Shown: piece by piece, positions 9,007 through 18,079 of the stretch | Layout of the letters: each line of letters opens with the position of its first letter | How positions within the stretch are numbered: position 1 is the first letter of the stretch | NCBI GenBank assembly: GCA_902805915.1 | Contig: CADCUO010000067.1 | Coordinates: 1-64,000 of the forward strand | DNA from: an uncultured Propionibacteriaceae bacterium | GTDB lineage: Bacteria > Actinomycetota > Actinomycetes > Propionibacteriales > Propionibacteriaceae | Length of the DNA stretch: 64,000 bases | Direction of reading: 5' to 3' | Made by a program: the position numbers and the translations under genes | Notes under the pieces: generated by a model | Databases searched by the model: none | What the model saw: only the letters and a program-made list of their open reading frames with translations | What the model was told of the DNA's origin: nothing

Positions 9007-9047
9007 CTGATACAGTTTTTATAGCACTACGGTGATAGGAGGTCAAG

Positions 9048-9395
9048 GTGTCCGAAAAAAAAAATCGCCCGCCGGAGGACCCCGATCGCGGCGTCTACGG
9101 CATCTCCGTCACCGCGGAGCTGGTCGGCACCGGCGTGCAGAACCTGCGGCTGTACGAGCGTCGGGGTTTGCTGGATCCGGACCGCTCCGCCGGCGGCACC
9201 AGGCTGTACAGCCCCAACGACGTGGTCCGGCTGCAACAGATCACGCAGCTGCTGGAGCAGGGGCTGAACCTCGCCGGAATCGCAATGGTGCTGGAGCTCC
9301 GCGATGACAACACCCGGCTACGGAACGAGATCGGACCTCAACCCGCTCCGGAGCCGGACGAGTCGGTTGGCCCACCTGGGACCCCGGACGAATAG
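9048..9395 (+). CDS. MerR-family, HspR-like transcriptional regulator
   Basis: The 115-residue protein starts at GTG after AGGAGG. Residues of about 15-85 form a MerR winged helix: [20 protein letters not shown], then [27 protein letters not shown] and [12 protein letters not shown]. The tail is short and acidic/proline-rich, with no Cys metal-binding cluster, which fits HspR-type rather than metal-responsive members. It is divergent from hsp20 and probably represses it and itself. The fourth to sixth codons lie in a run of ten adenines (9055-9064), striking in a gene of this GC content; slippage there would shift the frame near the start. Confidence 0.82.
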   Translation: MSEKKNRPPEDPDRGVYGISVTAELVGTGVQNLRLYERRGLLDPDRSAGGTRLYSPNDVVRLQQITQLLEQGLNLAGIAMVLELRDDNTRLRNEIGPQPAPEPDESVGPPGTPDE

Positions 9396-9409
9396 GCGAA
9401 TGTGTCTCT

Positions 9410-11044
9410 CTACCGCACGCGCGTGCTGCCCCGACCCACAAGATCGCCCGACGCCCGACGGCTCGGCTCGGCCGCGCGTCGTACGGTCCGGCGTGGGAAG
9501 AGCTCGGTTCGGTCAGGCCTGCGCCACCACAACACGATGGCGATCAGGACCGAGAACTGGACGATCGGGGACAGGGTGTCCCGCATCCGGCTGGCGGTGA
9601 AGTCAAGCGCGGGCCCGACATCAATGGCGCGTCCAGGCACATAGGCAAGAGACAGTGGAGCACTTCGCAGCAGCATGAGCTGGTCCAGCTTGGTCGCGCC
9701 CAGCACGGCCAGCGGCACCCAGGCGATCAGGTCGTACCAGGACAAGGTGTACATCGAGGTCACCAACCACGCCACCGACAGCACCAAAGCGGTACGGAGC
9801 GCGATGGTCAGTGGGTCCCGGGCAGGGTCCGCCTCGCGAGCCAGGCCGGGCGCCGGTGTCCAAGGCAGCACCTTCGACAACATCCAGGCGATCACCACGA
9901 GCCCGGTATAGGCGATGGAGCCGACGATGATCTTGGCCGTGATGGAGGGCAGCAGCAGGTCGAGGAAGCGGAAGACCGGGTTGGCCCAGGACCCCACCGA
10001 CACATAGCTGCCGTTGCGCAGCACTTGAAAGAATGCCGTCGGTTCCCACCACACGTACGCCAGCCCCATCGGGATCGCGGCGCCCAGGCACAGCTGCAGG
10101 GCCTTCTTCGGCTCCCGCCGGTAGGCCCACAGCATGGCCAGCCCCCAGATCCCGATGCTCAGCTTGGCGCAGCCCGCAACACCGATCCAGATCCCTGCCA
10201 GAAAGGGACTTCGGCGCACCATCAGCAAGGCCAGGACCGCGAACATGACCGACAACGCCTCGTTGTGCGCACCAGCCACGACGGCCCAGATCAGAATCGG
10301 GTTGGCGATACTGAGCAACGTCGCGCGCGCCTGACGCTTTCGGTCGCCCTGGGCCAGTCGAACCACACCGGCGCAGGTGAGGATGAACGGCACCACCGCG
10401 AAGACCTGCAGCCAGAAGACGATGTCGTGCATGTTCTCCCCGCCCCAGCGGTTGGCCAGCAGCTGGGTCCAGGAGGTGATTGGCCCGTACACGCTCGGGG
10501 TGTCCTGCCAGGGCCGCTCGGTCAGGCGCAGCACCGGGTCGAACTGGCCTCGGAAGACCTCAGCGGGGGTGATCTCGTACGGGTCGCGCCCGATCGCTTG
10601 AAGTCGTCCGTACGCGGCGTACATCAGCACGTCAGCCGAGGTCAGTGGCGGCACGGTGATCGTCGCCAGGCTCAGCGCCGTGCCAAGTGCGAACAACCGC
10701 CTGACCCGGGGTTGCCAGCCGTCGGCGAGGGCGCGCAGGCCGATCCACAGTCCCAGTGTGCCGATCCCGATGGCGGTCCAGACCAGAATCGAGACCACCC
10801 ACTCGTTCGGTTCCACCACCCCGGCGGGGAGATACCACGGTGGCAGTAGCGACCGCCGCTTCCCCAAGGTCAAAGTGACCGCGGATGGACCGAGGAAACC
10901 TGTGAAGACGGTCAGTACCGTGGCGCCGACGATGCACGCCAGGGCGTAGCGATGATGGCGATGCCATTGGGATGGCCGGTAGACCTGCTTTCTCGACTTG
11001 GCCGGGTTGCCGCGGCTGCGGTGCCGCCTGTCGGCCGGGCTCAC
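9410..11044 (-). CDS. GT-C family membrane mannosyltransferase (MptB-like)
   Basis: The 544-residue protein has about a dozen hydrophobic segments and uses a polyprenyl-phosphate sugar donor on the outer face. The segment SADVLMYAAYGRLQAIGRDP carries the acidic loop motif of this superfamily (MptA/MptB-type alpha-1,6-mannosyltransferases), and PSVYGPITSWTQLLAN is also typical. The start is GTG 11044, whose GTGA overlaps the stop of the upstream glycosyltransferase gene. A longer in-frame reading to 11512 lies inside that gene and is rejected. The pair probably assembles a mannan or glycolipid; the product is not known from sequence. It ends with an Arg-rich cytoplasmic tail. Confidence 0.78.
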   Translation of the reverse strand: MSPADRRHRSRGNPAKSRKQVYRPSQWHRHHRYALACIVGATVLTVFTGFLGPSAVTLTLGKRRSLLPPWYLPAGVVEPNEWVVSILVWTAIGIGTLGLWIGLRALADGWQPRVRRLFALGTALSLATITVPPLTSADVLMYAAYGRLQAIGRDPYEITPAEVFRGQFDPVLRLTERPWQDTPSVYGPITSWTQLLANRWGGENMHDIVFWLQVFAVVPFILTCAGVVRLAQGDRKRQARATLLSIANPILIWAVVAGAHNEALSVMFAVLALLMVRRSPFLAGIWIGVAGCAKLSIGIWGLAMLWAYRREPKKALQLCLGAAIPMGLAYVWWEPTAFFQVLRNGSYVSVGSWANPVFRFLDLLLPSITAKIIVGSIAYTGLVVIAWMLSKVLPWTPAPGLAREADPARDPLTIALRTALVLSVAWLVTSMYTLSWYDLIAWVPLAVLGATKLDQLMLLRSAPLSLAYVPGRAIDVGPALDFTASRMRDTLSPIVQFSVLIAIVLWWRRPDRTELFPRRTVRRAAEPSRRASGDLVGRGSTRVR

Positions 11045-11832
11045 CGCTTGAACCGCTTGAGCAGGTTCGACATCCCACCCGAGTCCTTGAAGTCCTTCAC
11101 GCCGGCCCCCACCAGGCCCCGCGCCGCCAGCGCCCGGGTGACGTCGCGCAGCTGCCTGGCGCGGTGCAGCTGAGCGGCCAGGTCGTTGCCGGTGGCACGG
11201 TGGAACAGGTCCACCTCGACCTCCTCGATTGTGAGGCCGGCGCGCAGGATGTCGATGGTCATGCCGACCTCTACCCCGAACCCGGCTGCCAACGGGCTGG
11301 CGAGCTCGAAGGCGCGGCGGGTCAGGCAGCGTTGGCCCGACAGGGGTGCTCGGGGCGTCCAGCCGGTCAGTTCCGCAATGCCTTTGGCGGCAGTGGACAT
11401 CACGATTCCGAAGCCGCCCGGCTCCGCTCCAGCGGCGGTGCGCTGCGGCGGCAGTACAGCGATGCTGAGATCCGCCCGACCGCTGACAACCGGGTCGATC
11501 AGCGGCGCGCACCTGGCAGCGCTCTCCTCCAGATCCGCGTCGAGCAGCAGCAGCACCCTGGCTTCGGGCAGCCGATCTCGTTGCTCGAGCACGCCGAGCG
11601 CGTTCACGCCGGAGTCGAGCGCCGCCGCTTTGCCCCGGTTGCGGGAGTGGGATACCACGATGGCGCCGGCCGCCCCGGCGTGCTGCGCTGTGCCGTCGCT
11701 GCTGCCGTCGTCACAGACGATGACCACATCGACGTGAGGGAGGGTACGAGCGGCCGCGACCGTTGCGGCGATGCGCTGCTGCTCATCCTTGGCAGGAATG
11801 ATGCAGGCAACACGGGCGTCGGCTCGGCTCAC
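11041..11832 (-). CDS. Family 2 glycosyltransferase
   Basis: The 263-residue soluble protein has a GT-A fold: [19 protein letters not shown] at the N-terminus, [12 protein letters not shown] with the nucleotide-binding Asp, [11 protein letters not shown], and [11 protein letters not shown] with the metal-binding [16 protein letters not shown] marks the acceptor region. It resembles dolichyl-phosphate-mannose-synthase and glucosyl-3-phosphoglycerate-synthase types. Its stop overlaps the start of the MptB-like gene (GTGA), so the two are translationally coupled. It may supply a polyprenyl-phosphate sugar to that enzyme, but it has no membrane anchor, so this remains an inference. GTG start. Confidence 0.82.
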   Translation of the reverse strand: MSRADARVACIIPAKDEQQRIAATVAAARTLPHVDVVIVCDDGSSDGTAQHAGAAGAIVVSHSRNRGKAAALDSGVNALGVLEQRDRLPEARVLLLLDADLEESAARCAPLIDPVVSGRADLSIAVLPPQRTAAGAEPGGFGIVMSTAAKGIAELTGWTPRAPLSGQRCLTRRAFELASPLAAGFGVEVGMTIDILRAGLTIEEVEVDLFHRATGNDLAAQLHRARQLRDVTRALAARGLVGAGVKDFKDSGGMSNLLKRFKR

Positions 11833-11899
11833 TCAGTCAGGCTATAGCGTACCGGCGACGTCCATCAGGGTGTCGCAGCTGACCGCTATCGTCGCCGTC

Positions 11900-13099
11900 A
11901 TGGAGCACAGTCAAGGTGCCGGGCTCGGCGTACGGTCGGAGGTCGGGCGGCTGCGTACGGTGATGCTCCACCGACCCGGCAACGAGCTGCGTCGCCTCAC
12001 CCCTCGCAATAACGACGCCCTGCTCTTCGACGGCATCCCCTGGGTGGACCGGGCCCAGGACGAGCATGACGCGTTCGCCGACGTGCTGCGCAGTCATGAG
12101 GTCGAGGTGCTCTATCTGAGCCAGCTGCTGATCGAGATTCTGCACGGCGAACCCGCTCGCGCCCAGAGCATCGAGCTCGCGCTGACGGACCTGCGGCTCG
12201 GTGCCCAGCTACGTCGCCACCTGCGAGAGCACCTGAGTGGGCTGAGCCCCGACGACCTCGGTGCGGTGCTGATGGCCGGTGTCCGCAACGACGAGATCCG
12301 GGCCACCGGCCTGGTCTCGGCGATGCTCGCTCCCGACGACTTCTTGATCGGACCGCTGCCGAACCTGCTCTTCACCCGCGACTCCAGCGTCTGGATCCGC
12401 GACCGGGTCACGATAACCTCACTCGCCATGCCCGCCCGGCGGCGCGAGACGCAGCTGACGGAGCTGATCTACACCTTCCATCCACGGTTTGCAGGCGTGA
12501 ACCGGATCCACGGCTGGGAAAAGGAACATCTGGAGGGCGGCGATGTGCTGGCCCTGGCGGACGGCGTGCTCGCGATCGGTGTTGGCGAACGCACCACTCC
12601 AGCAGGGGTGGAGCGGCTGTCCCGGGATGCGTTCGACCTCGGGCTGGCGCACGCCATCCTTGCGGTCCCGATCGACCAGAATCGCGCCACCATGCACCTG
12701 GACACGATCTGCACCATGGTCGACACCGACACGGTGGTGATGTATCCGAACGTCGCGCATCGGCTGTCGGCGTTTCCCATCCGTCCCGGCGACGGCGAGG
12801 ACCTGGTCATCGGCCCTCAACAGCACTTCCTGGAGGCAGCTGCGACCGCGATTGGCATCGAGCGGCTGAGGCTGATCGACACCGGCCTGGACCCAGACAC
12901 CGCCGAGCGCGAGCAGTGGGACGACGGCAACAACACCTTGGCCATCGCGCCGAAGCTCGCGGTCGCGTACGAGCGCAACACCGAGACCAACGCGCGGCTG
13001 GAGGAGGAAGGCATCCAGGTGATCGCCATCGCCGGCTCCGAGCTCGGTTCCGGCCGAGGCGGCCCCCGCTGCATGTCCTGCCCGATCGCCCGCGACTAG
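11900..13099 (+). CDS. arcA: Arginine deiminase
   Basis: The 399-residue enzyme hydrolyses L-arginine to citrulline and ammonia. Visible family motifs are [51 protein letters not shown] and the C-terminal [14 protein letters not shown] with the nucleophile C391. Length is normal (about 400-420). TATCGT lies 7 nt before the ATG with no SD sequence, so a leaderless mRNA is likely. No arcB, arcC or arcD is adjacent, so a complete ATP-generating ADI pathway is not encoded here. The enzyme may instead serve nitrogen supply or acid tolerance. Confidence 0.93.
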   Translation: MEHSQGAGLGVRSEVGRLRTVMLHRPGNELRRLTPRNNDALLFDGIPWVDRAQDEHDAFADVLRSHEVEVLYLSQLLIEILHGEPARAQSIELALTDLRLGAQLRRHLREHLSGLSPDDLGAVLMAGVRNDEIRATGLVSAMLAPDDFLIGPLPNLLFTRDSSVWIRDRVTITSLAMPARRRETQLTELIYTFHPRFAGVNRIHGWEKEHLEGGDVLALADGVLAIGVGERTTPAGVERLSRDAFDLGLAHAILAVPIDQNRATMHLDTICTMVDTDTVVMYPNVAHRLSAFPIRPGDGEDLVIGPQQHFLEAAATAIGIERLRLIDTGLDPDTAEREQWDDGNNTLAIAPKLAVAYERNTETNARLEEEGIQVIAIAGSELGSGRGGPRCMSCPIARD

Positions 13100-13116
13100 A
13101 GCACCGGTGCGAACAC

Positions 13117-13401
13117 TCAGGGGCGGGGGTTCACCCGCTTCCATGGCTTGGAGTCGCGACGCACGCCCATGGCGGCCGAGCACTTGCGGCAGACCTCCCG
13201 TACCTCGTCGGCATGGGCGCCGGTGGCCGGCTGTACGTCGGGCCAGTCTGTCCCCGGGAAACGCCCGAGCCCCGACTTGCTGAGTGCCAGGCCGCACAGC
13301 GTCTGGTTCGTCCCCTGCAGCCAGGCATGAACGACCCCTGCCGGTCTGCGAACCCCGTCGGGGTCGACCCAAGAGTCCGTCGCCGCAACTGTCGCTCTCA
13401 C
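13117..13401 (-). CDS. Small Cys-containing protein of unknown function
   Basis: The 94-residue protein starts at GTG 13401 preceded by AAGGAGG. It begins VRATVAATDSWVDPDGVRRP and contains AWLQGTNQTLCGLAL and VCRKCSAAM. The three Cys residues (one single, one CxxC pair) and His residues could make a zinc-ribbon-like site. Similar small proteins are common in actinobacteria without known function. It is convergent with arcA with only 17 bp between the stops. Confidence 0.65.
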   Translation of the reverse strand: MRATVAATDSWVDPDGVRRPAGVVHAWLQGTNQTLCGLALSKSGLGRFPGTDWPDVQPATGAHADEVREVCRKCSAAMGVRRDSKPWKRVNPRP

Positions 13402-13578
13402 TGCGCCTCCTTGGGACCAAGTACAGATGTGCCTGCGTAATGCCCAGCTTGGCCGGATCCATACAACCCATCCATACAGCGGCACGCAATCGCGGCACAA
13501 CGATTACCGCCCGTGTTAGCCTGACGGCGCTCTGCCAGCACTGACGTCTCGATCATGGCTGCACACTTGAGGAGCGGC

Positions 13579-14214
13579 GTGGGATCACGAACCCTGGTCA
13601 ACCACTGGGTCGAGGCGCCGGAATGGCTTGATGACCGCCGCCTCTGGGCCTTCTACATCACCTTCGAGGGTGCCACCGCGCTGCACGACGTCGTGGCCGC
13701 CTACCAGAACAAGCTGCGCAGCATTGACGGTCTTGACTTGGTTGACCGGCGGTGGCTGCATATGACTATCCAGGGCGCAGCCTTCACCGACGAGCTGGAC
13801 GCCGAGGGGTACCGGCTGCTGAGCCGGGCCGTCGCCAACCTGGCGGAGCGCGAGCCTCCGCTCGACCTGGTTGTGCAGCGACCACGGCCGGCATCCGATG
13901 CGGTGTGGATGCAGGTCATCCCAAGTCGGCCGCTGGATACGCTGCGAGATCGGCTGCGCTCGATCGCGACCGGAATCCTAGGGTCCGACGAGCTGTACGC
14001 CCTGCCCACGCCCAAGGGCGGTTTCAACCCCCATATCACCATCGCCTATGCGAACTCCTCAGCTGCACGCGTCGACGACATCAACGCGGCGATCGAGCAG
14101 GTGGGTGCACCCGACATCCGGATTCGGGCGCCGTACCTGTCCCTGCTGAGCTTGCGGCGAGATGCCAGGGAGTGGACCTGGACTGCCGAGGAGCGGTTTC
14201 CGCTCGATGGCTAG
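13579..14214 (+). CDS. 2H phosphoesterase / 2'-5' RNA ligase-like protein
   Basis: The 211-residue protein has the two HxT/Sx motifs that define 2H phosphoesterases: LHMTIQGA in the first half and NPHITIAYAN in the second. Members include LigT/ThpR and cyclic phosphodiesterases, which act on 2',3'-cyclic phosphate RNA ends or nucleotides. GTG 13579 is chosen because GAGGAG lies 5 nt upstream; ATG 13555 is in frame but has no such site. It is convergent with the nucleotidyltransferase gene. Substrate unknown. Confidence 0.8.
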   Translation: MGSRTLVNHWVEAPEWLDDRRLWAFYITFEGATALHDVVAAYQNKLRSIDGLDLVDRRWLHMTIQGAAFTDELDAEGYRLLSRAVANLAEREPPLDLVVQRPRPASDAVWMQVIPSRPLDTLRDRLRSIATGILGSDELYALPTPKGGFNPHITIAYANSSAARVDDINAAIEQVGAPDIRIRAPYLSLLSLRRDAREWTWTAEERFPLDG

Positions 14215-14253
14215 CCGTACTGGGGGCTACCCGCACAGACTCCGCAAGGCGAG

Positions 14254-14934
14254 TCAGTCGGTGGCGGATCCCGCTAGCAACCGAACCAGTGGGGTCAGGC
14301 CTGCCCAGTCCGCGACGTAGCTCGGCTCCAGCTCGCCATGCAGCCGGTCGAACGTGGATGTCAGCCGTCGGACGTGGTCGACCGGCGGGCCGGGACTGGT
14401 CAGGGCCGACCAGGTGAGATCCGCCAACGAATCCCGGGAGGTCCCGAAGCGATGAGACGCGGTCCCCTCGTCCCGGTCGCGGAGCAGCATGGCCTGCACC
14501 AGACACAGCTGGGCAAGCTCTAGGGTGAGATGGGACCCGATCAGCAGGTCGCCTCGGCCGTACTTGACGACCGCCTGCGCCGCCACGAACCGGGCCTCGT
14601 TAGCGGTCGCATCGGTGACAGGATCCGTGCCGGTGAGCTGGCCCGGACCGGTCACGGCCAGGTCGAGCCGCCGGCCATCCGCGAGGATGAGCCGCCAACT
14701 GGACTGCCGATCACCGACCTGACGGTCCACCGCCCAGACTCTCGCCGGCGGCGGTAGCAGCTCGGCCAGTGAAACTGGTCCGGACAGCGTCAGGCCGATA
14801 TCTACGTCGCTCCACTGGTACATCGACTCTGGACGCCGAGCGGAGCCGAGCACCCAGCTCTCAGCGACGGACCCGTGTTGCCGTGCCCGTTCGCAGCAGG
14901 CCGCTAGGAGATCCTGCTGCCAGGTGGTGCTCAG
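14254..14934 (-). CDS. Nucleotidyltransferase-fold protein, probable non-AUG start
   Basis: The protein has the polymerase-beta nucleotidyltransferase signature: LGSARRPESMYQWSDVDIGL (GS, then D-x-D) and a third acidic residue in RRLDLAVTG. A helical C-terminal domain follows, as in aminoglycoside adenylyltransferase-like proteins. The helix normally found just before the GS motif (LLAACCERARQHGSVAESWV) is encoded upstream of the first usable GTG (14853), so translation must begin earlier. In that stretch the only initiation-like site is CTG 14934 preceded by GGGAGG; no in-frame ATG, GTG or TTG precedes it before a stop. Either CTG is used or the conventional start gives a truncated protein. 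Substrate unknown. Confidence 0.65.
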   Translation of the reverse strand: MSTTWQQDLLAACCERARQHGSVAESWVLGSARRPESMYQWSDVDIGLTLSGPVSLAELLPPPARVWAVDRQVGDRQSSWRLILADGRRLDLAVTGPGQLTGTDPVTDATANEARFVAAQAVVKYGRGDLLIGSHLTLELAQLCLVQAMLLRDRDEGTASHRFGTSRDSLADLTWSALTSPGPPVDHVRRLTSTFDRLHGELEPSYVADWAGLTPLVRLLAGSATD

Positions 14935-14968
14935 GCTGCCTCCCAGGTTCAGCTGGCGGGATCAGTGA

Positions 14969-15175
14969 TCAGTAGAGACGCGTGGCCTGACGGCCGAGGA
15001 CTTCGCGCATTTCCTGAGTCTGGTTGTCCGGGTACCGCGCGAACATGGAGACCAGCTCCAGTCGCTCGTTCGGCGTACCGAAGGGAGCGAACTCACGCTC
15101 TAGGTGCCGGCTGTCACGCCTGGTGGCGCGGCGGTCGGAGACGGTTTTGATCATGGTTGAGATGGCGTTGGGCAT
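14969..15175 (-). CDS. Small basic protein of unknown function
   Basis: The 68-residue protein starts at ATG 15175 after GGAGG with normal spacing. It begins MPNAISTMIKTVSDRRATRR and includes a helical stretch NERLELVSMFARYPDN. No known domain is recognised; composition and codon use fit a real gene. It lies just upstream of the nucleotidyltransferase gene on the same strand, so the two could be cotranscribed. Confidence 0.6.
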   Translation of the reverse strand: MPNAISTMIKTVSDRRATRRDSRHLEREFAPFGTPNERLELVSMFARYPDNQTQEMREVLGRQATRLY

Positions 15176-15294
15176 CTGAGCCTCCAAGGTGTGCGGAGGC
15201 GACGCTGCCTAGCATGTGACGCGCGACCGGACGGCCGCGACGATCTAGTCTAACCGGCGCTACCTGCCCGCTATTCCACTCCGGTCCGAACTTG

Positions 15295-15609
15295 TCAGGA
15301 CTCCAGCGGACGTCCCTGTGCTGCCCAGGCATGGACACCGCCGTCCAGGTTGACAGCTTCTTTTCCCTGCGCAGCCAGGAACTGCGTAGCCCAGGCAGAT
15401 CGGCCACCGACCGCGCACACACAGATAACGCGGTCGCTGACCTCGGGCAGCCGGCTGACCAGCTGGTCGAGCGGGATGTGAGTGGCACCGGCGATCCGGC
15501 CCTCCGCCCATTCCTCGTCGGTTCGTACGTCCAGCAGCATCCAGCCGGCAGCCTGCTTTGCGGCCACATCGGCCGGGTGCAGGCTCGGCACCTCAGGTTG
15601 TCCCCACAT
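15295..15609 (-). CDS. Single-domain rhodanese (sulfurtransferase)
   Basis: The 104-residue protein is one rhodanese domain: MLLDVRTDEEWAEGRIAGAT near the start, IPLDQL, and active loop CAVGGRS with nucleophile C65, then LDGGVHAW. A second Cys (C63) sits two residues before it. Such proteins carry persulfide sulfur for thiol or sulfur-transfer chemistry. It lies 43 bp after the Fpg/Nei gene on the same strand. Confidence 0.88.
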   Translation of the reverse strand: MWGQPEVPSLHPADVAAKQAAGWMLLDVRTDEEWAEGRIAGATHIPLDQLVSRLPEVSDRVICVCAVGGRSAWATQFLAAQGKEAVNLDGGVHAWAAQGRPLES

Positions 15610-15652
15610 GGCTCCATCCTCTCCTGTGCTGCCGGCCGGAACCGGGATGGGC

Positions 15653-16516
15653 CTACTTCAGCAGCCGGGACATCCGCCGGTCAGCCAGCCTTTTGCCGCC
15701 GGTCTGACACCTCGGGCAGTACTGCAGAGCGGAGTCGGCGAACGAGACCTCAGCGATGGTGTCACCGCAGACATCGCACTGCTGCCCAACACGGCCGTGG
15801 ACCCGCAGGCCCAACTTCTTCTCACCCTTCAGATCCTTGGCCGCCAGACCCTCGGCCCGGGCGATTGCTCCGGCCAGCTCTCCCTTGATGGCCGCGTACA
15901 GCGCTGCCTGTTCGGTGGCCGTCAGCGCGTTCGCCGGCTTGAACGGGCTCAGCTTGGCGGCGTGCAGGATTTCATCGGAGTAGGCGTTCCCGATCCCAGC
16001 CAACGTCCGCTGGTCGCGCAGCACCCCCTTCAGCTGGGCGCGTCCCGCCGCCGTCAGCACCTCCGCCAGCGACTCCTCATCGAAGTCCTCGGCAAGCGGG
16101 TCGGGCCCCAGCGTCGCAATGTGAGGGATCGCCGCCGGCTCGGTGACCACGTGTACGGCGAGCTTGCGCTGGGTCCCCGCCTCGGTCAGGTCGAAGCCTG
16201 AGCCGTCGTCCAGGGTGAGCCGGAGCGCCAACGGCCCCTTCCCTGGCCGCGGCGGTACGTCCGGGAGCGAGTCGCGCCAGCGCAGCCAGCCGGCCCTGGC
16301 CAGGTGGAACACCAGATGCAGCCCCTGCGCGGAGATGTCGAGGAACTTGCCATGCCGGGTGACCTGCTCGATTTCCAGACCGGCCAGCGCCGACAGCGGC
16401 GGGTCGTAGGTCTTCAACGCACTGAAGGCAGCCAGATCGACCCGCGCGATGGCATGCCCGACGCACTTGCCGGTCAGGAACCGCGCCAACGACTCGACCT
16501 CAGGCATTTCAGGCAT
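15653..16516 (-). CDS. Fpg/Nei-family DNA glycosylase/AP lyase
   Basis: The 287-residue protein begins MPEMPEVES, giving the catalytic P2/E3 of the MPELPEVE pattern. Other family features are HGKFLDI with the conserved Lys, NAYSDEILHAAKLSPF of the helix-two-turn-helix DNA-binding domain, and a C-terminal zinc finger CDVC...CPRC. It removes oxidised bases and nicks the abasic site by beta/delta-elimination. I cannot tell Fpg (8-oxoG) from Nei (oxidised pyrimidine) specificity with certainty. CATAAT lies 6 nt before the ATG, so the mRNA is probably leaderless. Confidence 0.9.
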   Translation of the reverse strand: MPEMPEVESLARFLTGKCVGHAIARVDLAAFSALKTYDPPLSALAGLEIEQVTRHGKFLDISAQGLHLVFHLARAGWLRWRDSLPDVPPRPGKGPLALRLTLDDGSGFDLTEAGTQRKLAVHVVTEPAAIPHIATLGPDPLAEDFDEESLAEVLTAAGRAQLKGVLRDQRTLAGIGNAYSDEILHAAKLSPFKPANALTATEQAALYAAIKGELAGAIARAEGLAAKDLKGEKKLGLRVHGRVGQQCDVCGDTIAEVSFADSALQYCPRCQTGGKRLADRRMSRLLK

Positions 16517-16543
16517 GTGCCCATTATGTGCCTGGCCTCGTTT

Positions 16544-17224
16544 TTACTCGGCCGGTTCCTGCGGTCCCGGCCGCCAGGCCGGGGGGTCGACCCCCAGGGC
16601 GCGCTGGAGCAAGGACAGGTAGCGCGGCCGGTCGACCTCGACCACGCCAAGCGTCGCCAGGTGCGGCGTCTGCCACTGCACATCCAGCAGCCGGTGCTCC
16701 CGCCCGGCAGCCGAGAGCAGGTTCACCAGACCGATCAGGGCCACCTTGGAGGCGTCCCGGCCGATCTCGGGATCGTGGAACATCGACTCACCGGCGAACA
16801 GCCCGCCGATGCTGACGCCGTACAGTCCGCCGGCCAACCGCCCGTCGGCGGTCCAGGCCTCTACCGAATGCACAACTCCAGACCGGTGCAACTCTTTGTA
16901 GATGGAGACGATGTCGCGGTCGATCCAGGCGCCGACGCGCCGGGGGTTGGCACACCCGGCGAGCACCTGGTCGAAGGCGGTGTCGACTCGGATCTCGTAG
17001 CGTTTCGCCATCTTGCGCAGCGAGCGGGGGACCCGGAGACCGTCCAGCGGCAAGATTCCCCGGGACAGCGGTGAGTACCAGCCCATCAGACCACGCCGCG
17101 CCGGCATCGGAAAGACGCCGTGCCGGTACGCCGACAGCACCAGGTCGGCGTCGAAGTGGTTCGAGACTCCGATCAGGTCGCTGTCGCGCCAGCCCTCGGG
17201 TGGGCCGAACGGGGATTCACGCAC
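16544..17224 (-). CDS. aat: Leucyl/phenylalanyl-tRNA--protein transferase
   Basis: The 226-residue enzyme attaches Leu or Phe from aminoacyl-tRNA to N-terminal Arg or Lys of proteins, making a type 1 N-degron for ClpS/ClpAP-type degradation. Diagnostic motifs are AYRHGVFPM, GWYSPLSRGILPLDGLRVP, GLYGVSIGGLFAGESMF and LLDVQWQTPHLATLG. GTG 17224 is chosen because homology starts there (ESPFGPPEGW) and CACAAT lies exactly 6 nt upstream. A longer reading frame upstream lacks similarity. It is divergent from the EcsC gene. Confidence 0.93.
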   Translation of the reverse strand: MRESPFGPPEGWRDSDLIGVSNHFDADLVLSAYRHGVFPMPARRGLMGWYSPLSRGILPLDGLRVPRSLRKMAKRYEIRVDTAFDQVLAGCANPRRVGAWIDRDIVSIYKELHRSGVVHSVEAWTADGRLAGGLYGVSIGGLFAGESMFHDPEIGRDASKVALIGLVNLLSAAGREHRLLDVQWQTPHLATLGVVEVDRPRYLSLLQRALGVDPPAWRPGPQEPAE

Positions 17225-17346
17225 ACGGCGATTGTGCCCTGTCCGCGGGGGACATCGCCGGGGCAGCCAGCAAAGCTGGCACGTAGGCTGGAGGGGCTGC
17301 CGTGGCTGTCCGCTGGCGGCGCAGATCCTAGCTACCTGGAGGTCCG

Positions 17347-18045
17347 ATGGCGTCAGCACAAGGAGTCGGAAAGATGATCGCCCGCGGACTCGGGCCGATG
17401 GCCACCAAGATGGCACCCCAGGCTGCCGGCGGGATACTGCGGCGGGTGCTGGAGATCGCCATTGACGGAATCGGCAAGGTCCCGAGCGCCAAGAGCGTTG
17501 CCGCTAAGCAGATGGACCGCCACGGCGGGTCGGTCGACGCAGCCATCGAGTCCATCATCGACATCCACGTCCGGCTCGGTTCGGCACAGGGGTTCGTCAC
17601 CAACCTCGGCGGGGTGGCGGCGCTGGCCATGGCGGTACCGGCCAACCTGACGGGCACCGCCGTGATCCAGGTACGGATGATCGCCGCAATCGCGCACCTG
17701 CGCGGCTACGACCTCAACGACAGCCGGGTCCGTACAGCCCTGATCATGTGCCTGCTCGGCGGGGAGCAGATCGCCAAGCAGATTGCCAGTGGCAAACTGC
17801 CCACCTCCCCGATGGCGGTGGCTACCGCTCCGATCTTCGATCCAGATCTTGATCGTCGGGTAGCCGAAGAAGTCGTCGCCGACCTGCTCAACCGGGTCGG
17901 CGGCAAAAACCTCGCTCTGGTGGTTACCAAGCGGGTCCCGCTGATCGGCGGCGGCATCGGCGCTGTGATGGACGGCATCGCCACCCGCCAGATCGGGAAG
18001 TACGCCAAGTCAGAGCTGATCCAGCGCCGCTCGCTGCAGACCTGA
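17347..18045 (+). CDS. EcsC-family protein
   Basis: The 232-residue protein starts at ATG after GGAGGT. It contains helices with small residues (LGGVAALAMAVPANLTGTAV, QVRMIAAIAHLRGYD) and the C-terminal segment LVVTKRVPLIGGGIGAVMDG typical of the EcsC family, named after a protein next to an ABC transporter in Bacillus. Function is unknown. Amphipathic helices suggest membrane association. It stands alone, convergent with the following gene. Confidence 0.72.
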   Translation: MASAQGVGKMIARGLGPMATKMAPQAAGGILRRVLEIAIDGIGKVPSAKSVAAKQMDRHGGSVDAAIESIIDIHVRLGSAQGFVTNLGGVAALAMAVPANLTGTAVIQVRMIAAIAHLRGYDLNDSRVRTALIMCLLGGEQIAKQIASGKLPTSPMAVATAPIFDPDLDRRVAEEVVADLLNRVGGKNLALVVTKRVPLIGGGIGAVMDGIATRQIGKYAKSELIQRRSLQT

Positions 18046-18079
18046 CCTTGCCGCGCAGCGCTCGTACCGCACAGCACTT

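Noticed and set aside
11045-11512. N-terminal extension of the MptB-like gene to 11512
   Set aside because: It lies inside the upstream glycosyltransferase gene in another frame and has no family similarity; the GTGA overlap gives the natural start at 11044.
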